Source: Desulfobacca acetoxidans
Lineage (GTDB): Bacteria > Desulfobacterota > Desulfobaccia > Desulfobaccales > 0-14-0-80-60-11
Reading direction: 5' to 3'
Assembly (NCBI GenBank): GCA_022736495.1
Contig: DZCR01000032.1
Coordinates: 1-26,138 of the forward strand
DNA: 26,138 nt
The translations under genes were made by a program, and so were the position numbers. Each line of letters starts with the position of its first letter. Within the stretch, counting starts at the first letter, position 1. The notes beneath the pieces were generated by a model. The model did not search any database. It was not told the origin of the DNA and worked only from the letters and a program-made list of their open reading frames with translations. Of the stretch, positions 16,716-26,004 are shown piece after piece.

Positions 16716-17459
16716 ATGACCTTTAATCCCCTTTACCGGGCTCTGGCCTATATCGGCTACTCAGAGCCGCTCCATCCGCCTTTCACCCATTATCCCATTG
16801 CCTTGGTCACCGCCTGCCTCTTTTTCGGTTTGGTTGCCTTACTCTGGCGGCGGCCGGCTTTTTGGGTTACCGCCAAACATTGCCTGGTGTTGGCCTGGCT
16901 GTTCATCTTTCCCACCGTTCTTTTTGGCTACATGGACTGGCAGCACTACTATCACGGGGTCTGGATGGGTCCCATCATCGTGAAGATCATTCTGGCCAGC
17001 TTCCTCTTTGTGCTGCTCTCCATAGGCCTGATCCTGATATATAAAGGCCAGAGCGAATCTCTGGCCATCCTGGTCATCTATGCCATCGGCTTTATTACGG
17101 TGGTGGGCTTGGGCTATTTCGGTGGCAAGATTGTTTATGAAGGCATAGGGAGAGAAGGGCCCGCTGTGGGTGTGAGTCTTCAGGTCAAGGCCGGGGAAGG
17201 CGTATATGAGAAAAACTGCCTATCCTGTCATCCCAACGGCGGCAACGTCATCATGCCGCAAGCTCCTGTCATCGGCTCGCCCCGCCTGGCGGATTTTCCT
17301 CGGTTTCTGGCCTGGATCCGGGACCCCCGGCTGCCTGAAGGCAAACAAGGGGCCATGCCTGATTTTCCCCCGTCAAAGATCTCGGATAAAGAGGCTCGGG
17401 AATTATATCAGTACATCATTCACGCTTTTGGAAAACCGCGGCTGAGAAAACTTCAATAG
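16716..17459 (+). CDS. DUF2231-type inner-membrane protein with C-terminal cytochrome c domain
   Basis: A 247-residue protein. The N-terminal half has four predicted membrane helices (about 28-44, 54-71, 86-109 and 116-136) with HPPFTHYPIAL (residues 20-30), the conserved HP-x-H-P start of DUF2231 proteins, and several histidines (FGYMDWQHYYHG) that could bind haem b. A periplasmic cytochrome c domain follows with NCLSCHPNGG (Cys168, Cys171, His172) and a likely methionine ligand in GAMPDFPP. It would connect the quinone pool or another inner-membrane donor/acceptor with the periplasmic cytochrome. That role is an inference from topology and from its position 43 bases after the cytochrome-porin. 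GAAGGAAAA precedes the ATG. Confidence 0.85.
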   Translation: MTFNPLYRALAYIGYSEPLHPPFTHYPIALVTACLFFGLVALLWRRPAFWVTAKHCLVLAWLFIFPTVLFGYMDWQHYYHGVWMGPIIVKIILASFLFVLLSIGLILIYKGQSESLAILVIYAIGFITVVGLGYFGGKIVYEGIGREGPAVGVSLQVKAGEGVYEKNCLSCHPNGGNVIMPQAPVIGSPRLADFPRFLAWIRDPRLPEGKQGAMPDFPPSKISDKEARELYQYIIHAFGKPRLRKLQ

Positions 17460-17475
17460 TAAAGAGACGCGTTCT

Positions 17476-17577
17476 ATGACCCCTACGCATATGCGGCTTA
17501 GGCAGGCCCGACAATTGTATGACTATCTCGGGGTTTTGGGAAAGCCCAAGGCAGCAGGGGGGCCCACTGCTCATTAA
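17476..17577 (+). pseudogene. Possible remnant of a cytochrome c C-terminus
   Basis: A 33-codon frame just after the membrane cytochrome ends in QARQLYDYLGVLGKPKAAGG, which resembles the last helix of small cytochromes c, including the preceding gene (EARELYQYIIHAFGKP). No haem motif, signal peptide or clear ribosome binding site is present. It looks like the 3' end of a deleted cytochrome gene. The match is short and may be fortuitous. Confidence 0.35.
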
Positions 17578-17606
17578 CTGGGTGGGGCCGCACAGAAAAA
17601 GCAAGA

Positions 17607-17718
17607 TAGACAGAGCGATGTGACAGATGTCTATAATAAGAAAATTATAAGATCGTCTAACCTTGTTCTTAAATTACTCATATCTTATAATAAGACAGAT
17701 TTTATAATTAGACAGAGC
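17607..17718 (+). promoter_or_regulatory. AT-rich, repeat-containing promoter/operator of the winged-helix gene
   Basis: A perfect -10 hexamer TATAAT (17686-17691) sits 17 bases after TTGTTC (17663-17668) and lies inside a perfect inverted repeat TCTTAT-A-ATAAGA (17683-17695). Related half-sites recur at 17630-17641 (TCTATAATAAGA), 17643-17652 (AATTATAAGA) and 17700-17713 (TTTTATAATTAGAC). A direct repeat TAGACAGAGC brackets the region (17607-17616 and 17709-17718). The arrangement is what is expected of a promoter with multiple binding sites for a repressor, perhaps the product of the next gene. Confidence 0.5.
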
Positions 17719-17733
17719 CAAGGAGGGCCCTGT

Positions 17734-18474
17734 ATGGACCGCGACGCCACCCTGACCCTGGTGCGCACCTTAACCCGCCCGGTGCTGGAGCTTTTTTCCC
17801 CCAAACAGGTAGAGGAGTTTGATGACGATTTTGCTGACTGGGCCCTGAGTGCCGGGGCCTTGGGGGTAGCGGAAGCCTCTTTTGCCCCGGCCCCACCAGG
17901 GCGCAATCTCGACACCATGGTGGTGGCGGGCATGTTTTTTCAGGTCATGCTGGAGGCTTCCCGCCTGCCCGGTGGCCAACAGGAGCGGGTGTCTTTTGTC
18001 CGCAAAAAGGCCAAGGACTATCTGGTCACCCAGTTGGCCGGGCAGATTACCCTGTCACAGTTTTACCGCCTGCTCAACCTCATCGAGGAAGAAGTGGGGG
18101 TCTATTTCGCCAAGAACGATTGGTCAAGGGGCTTGCCCAAGCTGGTGGAAGCGAGCCTGCCGCGGCCGGTGCCGGAGTTGGTCAAGAGCGACGCTTTGCG
18201 CCAGGCCCTGGCCAACATCGGCTTACCCGAGAAAGGTCGGCGCAAGCTTATCCCCGAGACCCTGGGGGATTTTCTCCGGGAGACCGAAGGGCGCTGGTTT
18301 CGCCTGCTGGATTTCGAGGCCCGGTTTCAGGTGAACAAAAAGACCGCCTGGGCCTACCTCAACCTTTTGCTCCAGGAAGGTATTCTGGTCCATAACGGGG
18401 AGAAGGCCAACCGGGTGCGCTATGCCCTGGCCGGCCCCTTTAAAACCAGTCCCATTGCCGGCCCGTCGGTTTGA
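17734..18474 (+). CDS. Unrecognised protein with probable C-terminal winged-helix domain
   Basis: The 246-residue protein is not one I can name. The N-terminal 150 residues are helical and acidic (VEEFDDDFADWALSAGALGV, LNLIEEEVGVYF) without a known motif. The last 60 residues (FRLLDFEARFQVNKKTAWAYLNLLLQEGILVHNG followed by NRVRYALA) have the helix-turn-helix plus wing pattern of a DNA-binding winged helix. The start at 17734 is set by AAGGAGG eight bases upstream. The frame is open back to a GTG at 17620, but that stretch covers the AT-rich operator-like repeats and encodes low-complexity residues. No membrane segment is seen. A transcriptional regulator that may control itself and possibly the cytochrome operon upstream is a hypothesis. 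Confidence 0.6.
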   Translation: MDRDATLTLVRTLTRPVLELFSPKQVEEFDDDFADWALSAGALGVAEASFAPAPPGRNLDTMVVAGMFFQVMLEASRLPGGQQERVSFVRKKAKDYLVTQLAGQITLSQFYRLLNLIEEEVGVYFAKNDWSRGLPKLVEASLPRPVPELVKSDALRQALANIGLPEKGRRKLIPETLGDFLRETEGRWFRLLDFEARFQVNKKTAWAYLNLLLQEGILVHNGEKANRVRYALAGPFKTSPIAGPSV

Positions 18475-18749
18475 GGTTCCCCTCCGGTTGGGCCTTCCAA
18501 AATAATCCCTGAATTCAACCAGCTTCGGCCCTGCTCGTCCCCCCGGGCGCGGGCCAGATTTTCCTGTACCTGAGCCTGCCCCGACGGTTGGCACCTCGGT
18601 AAAATGTAATCTGGATATACGCTAAAGTATAAAAGTTATGGCGCTTGGGGCTGACACAGGATACAATTTACATTTGTGGTTCCAGGCAATCTGCACGGAT
18701 TGGAAGGCTGAAATGCCCCGATTTACCTTAGCTTCACAAGGAATGATAC
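18475..18749. other. Intergenic region upstream of the small AT-hook-like gene
   Basis: About 275 bases. The first half is G+C-rich with no clear signal. The second half is A/T-rich, with AAATGTAA at 18602-18609 and its inverse TTACATTT at 18668-18675. Promoter-like TATAAA (near 18630) and TACAAT (near 18662) occur between or next to them, but neither has a convincing -35. Confidence 0.35.
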
Positions 18750-18995
18750 ATGTCCAAAGGCAAAGGCCGCCCCGAACAAGGGCTGAAATTAGATGTGACT
18801 GTGATTCCCAATAAATATCTGGATTGGACCCTGGCCGAGATCGCCAGCCATTTTGGGAATGGCCCGCTGTTATGGCCGGGAGGGGCCGGCCGCTCCCAGG
18901 GGATCAAATTTGTGCCGTATGAAATCAAGAAAAAACGGGGTCGCAAACCCAAGCAGAAAGAGCCCGCCGACTCTGCCCTGAAGACCGCTACCTGA
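18750..18995 (+). CDS. Small basic protein with an AT-hook-like tail
   Basis: An 81-residue protein with AAGGA seven bases before its ATG. The N-terminal two thirds ([40 protein letters not shown]) look like a small folded domain that I do not recognise. The C-terminus [16 protein letters not shown] contains RGRKP, a match to the AT-hook core that inserts in the minor groove of A/T-rich DNA. Basic tails can match this by chance. It is 35 bases upstream of uvrA on the same strand, and uvrA has a poor Shine-Dalgarno, so they may share a transcript. Confidence 0.6.
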   Translation: MSKGKGRPEQGLKLDVTVIPNKYLDWTLAEIASHFGNGPLLWPGGAGRSQGIKFVPYEIKKKRGRKPKQKEPADSALKTAT

Positions 18996-19030
18996 TCATC
19001 CTACTTGAGCTCTCTGCAGATAAATAAGCA

Positions 19031-21844
<2,814 letters not shown>

Positions 21845-22324
21845 GCTGCGATGGCCAAAACTTGACCTTATAACCTGCCACCAAATTTTCTAGCTCTGTC
21901 CTCCCCACAACACCCTTCGGCCATTATGTAGATCATATCCGCAAACGGTGGGAATTTTTGATAAGTTTTGCAGGTGGCAAGTGAGCTGCAATCCATCCAA
22001 TTCCCTTCCTCCCCCATTTTCATTCCCGGGAGTGGCAGGTGCAGGTGACTTCCGCTTTTTCATTGGCTCACCAGTATCGGGCAATTCTGGCTTGGGCATA
22101 TAGGTTTCCCAGCCAAATAGCATCAGGTTGCCAGGGGATTGGTATGCCCGAAATCAGGCAACAATTGACTTTTCGCCCAAATTTATGCTATTTTGCCACC
22201 CGCGAGAACATTTGGTTTCGAGAAGTGGACCCTTTGGGAAGTTTTACTCGGACACTCTACAACAATTTTTTGAGCGCCTTGGTCAAGGCCGCTACATAAT
22301 CTCGGCTAACATAAGGAGGCTCCT
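21845..22324. other. Long intergenic region between uvrA and the UbiD gene
   Basis: About 480 bases without a supported gene. It marks the switch from G+C-rich host-like DNA to the lower-G+C UbiD cassette. It contains TGCCACC (near 21874) and an inverse GGTGGCA (near 21972), far apart, and a likely promoter near 22165. The short frames in it lack ribosome binding sites and family resemblance. Confidence 0.4.
22165..22194 (+). promoter_or_regulatory. Candidate promoter for the UbiD-UbiX cassette
   Basis: TTGACT (22165-22170, five of six to the -35 consensus) is followed after 18 bases by TATTTT (22189-22194, four of six to -10). It would give a leader of about 125 bases before the UbiD start. 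Spacing is slightly long, so confidence is modest. Confidence 0.4.
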
Positions 22325-23920
22325 ATGCCGCAGCAGTCAATGCCTGATTTCTTAAAAAGTCTCGAAAAGATTGATCAGGTGAAAAGAGTTCCAGGCCCGG
22401 TAAGGAGTGATGAAATACCGTCTTTAATGGAAGGATGCAAGGACAAAGCCCTGTATATTGAAAAAATCAAGGATTATGATTTTTCTTTTCTGGCAGGAGC
22501 ATATTCGACGAGGGAACAGTATGCGGCTGCGCTCGGTTGCGAGAAAAGAGAGATTCCATTTAGACTGGTTGACATCATTTCAAAAAGAATCAAACCGGTC
22601 ACCGTCGACACCGCTCCATGTAAAGATGTGATTCTTAAAGGCGATGACGTAGACCTTACTATCTTCCCTCTTTTTCTTCATCATGAATATGACGGAAACG
22701 CATATATACAGGACACCAATGTAGTATCCAGGCATCCGGAAAGCGGTCTTATAAACTGGGGCATCTATAGGCTCATGTACCGCAGCAGAAACGAAACAAA
22801 CGTGGACATGCGCAATGACTCCCACAACTCCAGGATAATAGCCCTCCAAAATCTCAAACAGAGCCAGGACATGCCGGTGGCAATTGTAATTGGCGGACCG
22901 ACTCTGGATAAAATCGCCAGCATGTACTCATTCCCCGGAGTAGATGACTGGGACATTCTGGGCGGTTTCTACGGAGAACCTGCAAAAGTTGTCAAATGTG
23001 AAACCAATGATCTGACAGTTCCCGCCAATGCCGAAATAGTTCTTGAAGGAAGAATCATGACTTCAGAGGGCTGGATATATGACGAAGGCCCTTACGGAGA
23101 AGCAACCGGAACTTACGGAGGAGGGTTGCCCCACAACTGCCGCCTTGTAATCGACTGCATAACACACCGCAAGAACTGCGTTTTTCAGCACGCTACCATC
23201 GGAGGAATGCTGCCGGGCTATTCCGACATGCAGGTAATGAACATAGCGATAGAAGCTGAGATAATGAAGGCAATGAAAAACGCCGGACTGGATGTGCTGG
23301 ATATATTCATGCATCCCGGAAGCTGCCAGAACATCCTTTACGCCCGGCTCAAGGTCAAGGCCGCAGGCGACTCCAAGCAGGCGCTGTCAATCATGTTGTC
23401 TTCCTCGAGGCAGTGGTTCCCGAAACTCGCCTATGTGTTTGATGAGGACATAGACATTTTTGACGACAATCGAGTCAAATGGGCGCTTGCCTGGAGGTTC
23501 CATCCCGGAAAGGGAACCTTGATAATTCCGGACCTCAACACACTGCCGCTCGATCCGATTGCAGGAGTCGACCATCCTCCGGTAAATCTCACAAAAATCG
23601 GCTTTGACTGCACGGTTCCTTTAATTGGCGTATACGATGAGTTCTCGTTCCAACCATGCAAAATAATGGAGCCGCTCGGCGAGCCAAAGGCCGATCTCAG
23701 GATCATGACCGAAAAAGAACTGACAGAAAAAATGAGCGATTATATAAGACAGTCCCCGAGGACATGGAGAGACATAGTCGCGTATTTCCATGGACAGCCC
23801 AATCCGCTTATATACAAAGCATTCGGGAACATCAGGAACAAGCTCGGAAGGATGGCTGACCGGCGCCCGGATTATCCGTATACCTTCGCTGACACATGGT
23901 TTGTACATGAGAAGAAATAA
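22325..23920 (+). CDS. UbiD-family prenyl-FMN-dependent (de)carboxylase
   Basis: A 531-residue UbiD-family enzyme. By alignment to Aspergillus Fdc1, NWGIYR supplies the metal-binding Asn144 and catalytic Arg149, His167 falls at the second metal ligand, and Glu218 in YGEPAKVV is a likely third. The two catalytic glutamates are Glu254 and Glu259 in EGPYGEATG. The C-terminal half has the typical VFDEDIDIFDDNRVKWALAWR. It should reversibly decarboxylate an unsaturated or aromatic acid using prenylated FMN made by the adjacent UbiX. The last 90 residues (TEKMSDYIRQSPRTWRDIVA to the end) extend beyond minimal UbiD, as in several anaerobic aromatic decarboxylases. Substrate unknown. AAGGAGG precedes the ATG. 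Codon use (frequent ATA, GGA, AAA) differs from neighbouring genes, suggesting transfer. Confidence 0.92.
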   Translation: MPQQSMPDFLKSLEKIDQVKRVPGPVRSDEIPSLMEGCKDKALYIEKIKDYDFSFLAGAYSTREQYAAALGCEKREIPFRLVDIISKRIKPVTVDTAPCKDVILKGDDVDLTIFPLFLHHEYDGNAYIQDTNVVSRHPESGLINWGIYRLMYRSRNETNVDMRNDSHNSRIIALQNLKQSQDMPVAIVIGGPTLDKIASMYSFPGVDDWDILGGFYGEPAKVVKCETNDLTVPANAEIVLEGRIMTSEGWIYDEGPYGEATGTYGGGLPHNCRLVIDCITHRKNCVFQHATIGGMLPGYSDMQVMNIAIEAEIMKAMKNAGLDVLDIFMHPGSCQNILYARLKVKAAGDSKQALSIMLSSSRQWFPKLAYVFDEDIDIFDDNRVKWALAWRFHPGKGTLIIPDLNTLPLDPIAGVDHPPVNLTKIGFDCTVPLIGVYDEFSFQPCKIMEPLGEPKADLRIMTEKELTEKMSDYIRQSPRTWRDIVAYFHGQPNPLIYKAFGNIRNKLGRMADRRPDYPYTFADTWFVHEKK

Positions 23921-24037
23921 TCCGGGATCATATCGGGTTCAAACTGGATTCCCAAATCTCCATCAGGGTAATCCTTGCCGGGGGGGCCAGGGCTTACGGT
24001 GGTTGAGCTTTCCCCTCAAGCTGGCTGAGGGGGTCCG

Positions 24038-24601
24038 TTGAAAAGGATCGTTGTCGCAATTAGCGGCGCTAGCGGGATCATTTACGGTGTTCGACTTCTC
24101 GAAGTGCTCAAACAAACCAATGAAATTGAGACGCACCTGATTCTCAGTCACGGTGCGTGCATCACAATGCATCTCGAAACATCCATGACTCCTGACGAAG
24201 TGCGGGGATTAGCGCATCGGTCATATTCCCCCGATGATCTTGCGGCCTCTCTCTCAAGCGGGTCTTTTCGCACGGAGGGAATGATTGTTGCTCCGTGCTC
24301 AATGAAGAGCCTCTCGATGATCGCTCTGTCTCTCAGCGAGAACCTTCTGGTGAGGGCGGCGGATGTTACGCTAAAAGAGCGGAGGAAGCTGATCCTTGTC
24401 CCTCGGGAGACCCCTCTTCATCTGGGACATCTCAGGGCCATGACAGCCGTCACAGAAATGGGCGGAATAATTCTGCCACCGGTCCCCTCATTTTATCATC
24501 GTCCGGTTACCATAAAAGATATTGTAGATCAGACCGTGGGAAAGGTGCTGGATCAGCTAGGAATTCCAAATCGTCTCTTCGATCGCTGGGGCGGAGGATG
24601 A
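24038..24601 (+). CDS. ubiX: Flavin prenyltransferase UbiX
   Basis: A 187-residue UbiX, which joins a dimethylallyl group to FMN to make the prenyl-FMN cofactor of UbiD enzymes. Seen: VVAISGASGIIYGVRLLEVL at the N-terminus, MIVAPCSMKSLSMIALSLSENLLVRAADVTLKERR, and VPRETPLHLGHLRAM near the C-terminus, all canonical. The start is TTG, with GAGGGGG five bases upstream and homology starting at the next residue. It lies 117 bases after the UbiD gene on the same strand and overlaps the following gene by ATGA, so the two downstream genes are translationally coupled. G+C is intermediate between the UbiD gene and the host background. Confidence 0.95.
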   Translation: MKRIVVAISGASGIIYGVRLLEVLKQTNEIETHLILSHGACITMHLETSMTPDEVRGLAHRSYSPDDLAASLSSGSFRTEGMIVAPCSMKSLSMIALSLSENLLVRAADVTLKERRKLILVPRETPLHLGHLRAMTAVTEMGGIILPPVPSFYHRPVTIKDIVDQTVGKVLDQLGIPNRLFDRWGGG

Positions 24602-25140
24602 CGCTGGCAGAGCTGGAAGGCATTGTTACGCGTTATATGGACTCTTACTCGGCCATGACGCTGGCCTGCAGCCTCGACGACAAGCCTTGGGCCGCGGCTG
24701 CATATTATGCTCGACAAGGACTTGATTTGATTTTCTTCTCCTCGCCCACTTCCCGTCATTCAACGATCTTTTCTCAGAATCCTCAGGCCGCTGCCACAAT
24801 ACATGGGGACTACCGAGAATGGAGAGAGATCAAAGGATTACAGATGGAGGGGCACATCGAATCCGTGGCCACGGTACAAGCCAAAGCTCGTGCGATTTCC
24901 ACGTATCTGAAACGTCACCCGTTTGTAAGCGAGTTCTTTTCTGAGCCCCTGTCCATCAGCGCGGAAGTTGCAAAGAAAATGTCCAAAGTTGAACTTTACT
25001 TGTTCCGGCCTGACACAATCCTGTACATAGACAACGCGATTCGGTTTGGGACGAGATGGCAATTGGAAGTTCGCGAGGGACGGGGATTCGGCTTTACTGG
25101 GGACTCAGAACCTCCGGCGGCGAGATCAAAAACCGGTTAA
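24598..25140 (+). CDS. Pyridoxamine 5'-phosphate oxidase-fold flavoprotein coupled to ubiX
   Basis: A 180-residue split-barrel FMN-binding protein of the PNPOx-like group. Seen: MTLACSLDDKPWAAAAYYAR, LDLIFFSSPTSRHSTIFSQN (the usual flavin-phosphate strand), AAATIHGDYREWREIKGLQM and VELYLFRPDTILYIDN, similar to YhbP/pyridoxamine-oxidase-like proteins. The start ATG at 24598 shares ATGA with the ubiX stop. A much longer in-frame extension back to 24295 would lie inside ubiX and is a shadow. The family binds FMN or F420-type flavins and carries out redox or cofactor-handling reactions. Coupling to ubiX, whose substrate is reduced FMN, suggests a role in supplying or maturing the flavin, but this is inference. 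Confidence 0.8.
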   Translation: MTLAELEGIVTRYMDSYSAMTLACSLDDKPWAAAAYYARQGLDLIFFSSPTSRHSTIFSQNPQAAATIHGDYREWREIKGLQMEGHIESVATVQAKARAISTYLKRHPFVSEFFSEPLSISAEVAKKMSKVELYLFRPDTILYIDNAIRFGTRWQLEVREGRGFGFTGDSEPPAARSKTG

Positions 25141-25226
25141 AAGTTATTTGAGTAGCGGTTACTGCTCTCTATGCGTTGCTTGAATAAAAATGATATGTAT
25201 TCTATATAGTTATCATAACTGCACTT

Positions 25227-25244
25227 GGAGTAGGCCTCCTTTTT
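25227..25244 (+). terminator. Weak intrinsic terminator candidate after the UbiD cassette
   Basis: GGAG-TAGGC-CTCC followed directly by TTTTT and then AAATTTT, about 90 bases after the last stop codon of the cassette. The stem is only four base pairs, so it may be weak. Confidence 0.3.
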
Positions 25245-25399
25245 AAATTTTGCTCACAATGTCAAATTTATGCTTACCGAAAAATGATGGTTGTCAGCTT
25301 GGATCTTGCTCATTTAGGGCTGTCTGGTCGGCATTTCATCTGGAAGCCCGATAAAGAAGATTGAGGGCTAAAACTGGTAAAGTCCGATAAATCGCAGGA

Positions 25400-25417
25400 G
25401 CAGACCTGTTGGTCTGC
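25400..25417. other. Perfect 7-bp hairpin between convergent genes
   Basis: GCAGACC-TGTT-GGTCTGC is a perfect inverted repeat with a four-base loop, located about 50 bases beyond the stop of the minus-strand flavodoxin gene. On the minus strand it is followed, after about ten bases, by a short TTTAT. It could act as a transcription end or RNA-stabilising element for that gene. Confidence 0.4.
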
Positions 25418-25464
25418 CCCTCGATTCTTAGGGTTCGGCTCTCCGCGCCAGAGGTCTGCCAGGT

Positions 25465-26004
25465 TTATATGCGAAGCACCCCGGCGACCCGTGCGGCCAC
25501 GTCGGCCAAATCCGCGTCGTTAGGCCGGCCTGCGATGTCCCCAAGACGACCCAGGCTGGAGAAATCTTTAAATCTCCCCTCAGCCGGGTATTCGCCGATA
25601 TAATACCATTCCGCTACGATTTCAAAGCCCAGATGATCGAATAACTGGCCCATGAATTTCACCGCGGGGATAGCTTCGTTGACCCCGGTATGCGCCCCGC
25701 CGTACGTACAGTAAATGACAACCTTTTTATTGGCGCGCCGGGGGGAGGCGGGTTTGATCTCGCCTGCCGCGGCAAAATGGGCCAGTCTCTTCTGGATAAA
25801 CTCCTGCAATCCCTTGCCGGGAAGCCATTGATAGACGCCGGAACCCACAAAGATGAAATCATAACTGAGTAAATCGATATCGGTGTCTCCACTGATTTTC
25901 ACCGCATCAATCTGGTGTCCCAGATTCTCTATCGTTGTGGTTATGCGGTGGGCCACTTTTTCCGTATTGCCCGTGGAAGAAAAATAGAGGTTGAGAATCC
26001 TCAT
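25465..26004 (-). CDS. Flavodoxin-family protein
   Basis: A 179-residue protein starting MRILNLYFSSTGNTEKVAHR. The SSTGNTEKVA segment (residues 9-18) is the FMN-phosphate loop of flavodoxins, and YDFIFVGSGVYQWLPGKGL and VVIYCTYGGAHTGVNEAI supply the later flavin-contact loops. It is slightly longer than a minimal flavodoxin (about 140-170) and lacks extra cysteine motifs or membrane segments. It probably carries electrons or acts as an FMN-dependent reductase in the cytoplasm. AAGGAG lies seven bases before the ATG. Its relation to the convergent UbiD/UbiX genes is unknown, though both involve flavins. Confidence 0.88.
   Translation of the reverse strand: MRILNLYFSSTGNTEKVAHRITTTIENLGHQIDAVKISGDTDIDLLSYDFIFVGSGVYQWLPGKGLQEFIQKRLAHFAAAGEIKPASPRRANKKVVIYCTYGGAHTGVNEAIPAVKFMGQLFDHLGFEIVAEWYYIGEYPAEGRFKDFSSLGRLGDIAGRPNDADLADVAARVAGVLRI

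Larger units (their letters stand above)
25141..25464. other. Intergenic region between the UbiD cassette and the flavodoxin gene
   Basis: About 320 bases between convergent genes, A/T-rich at its left half. It contains the weak terminator at 25227 and a perfect hairpin at 25400-25417. Otherwise I see no coding signal. Confidence 0.4.

Noticed and set aside
17620..17733. Upstream start for the winged-helix gene
   Set aside because: The stretch is AT-rich promoter/operator DNA and there is a strong AAGGAGG before the ATG at 17734.
18602..18675. Inverted repeat AAATGTAA / TTACATTT as an operator
   Set aside because: Eight bases with a 58-base separation in A/T-rich DNA is not convincing. It is noted only within the gap description.
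24295..24597. Long in-frame extension of the PNPOx-like gene
   Set aside because: It lies entirely inside ubiX in another frame, and the ATG at 24598 overlapping the ubiX stop is the natural start.
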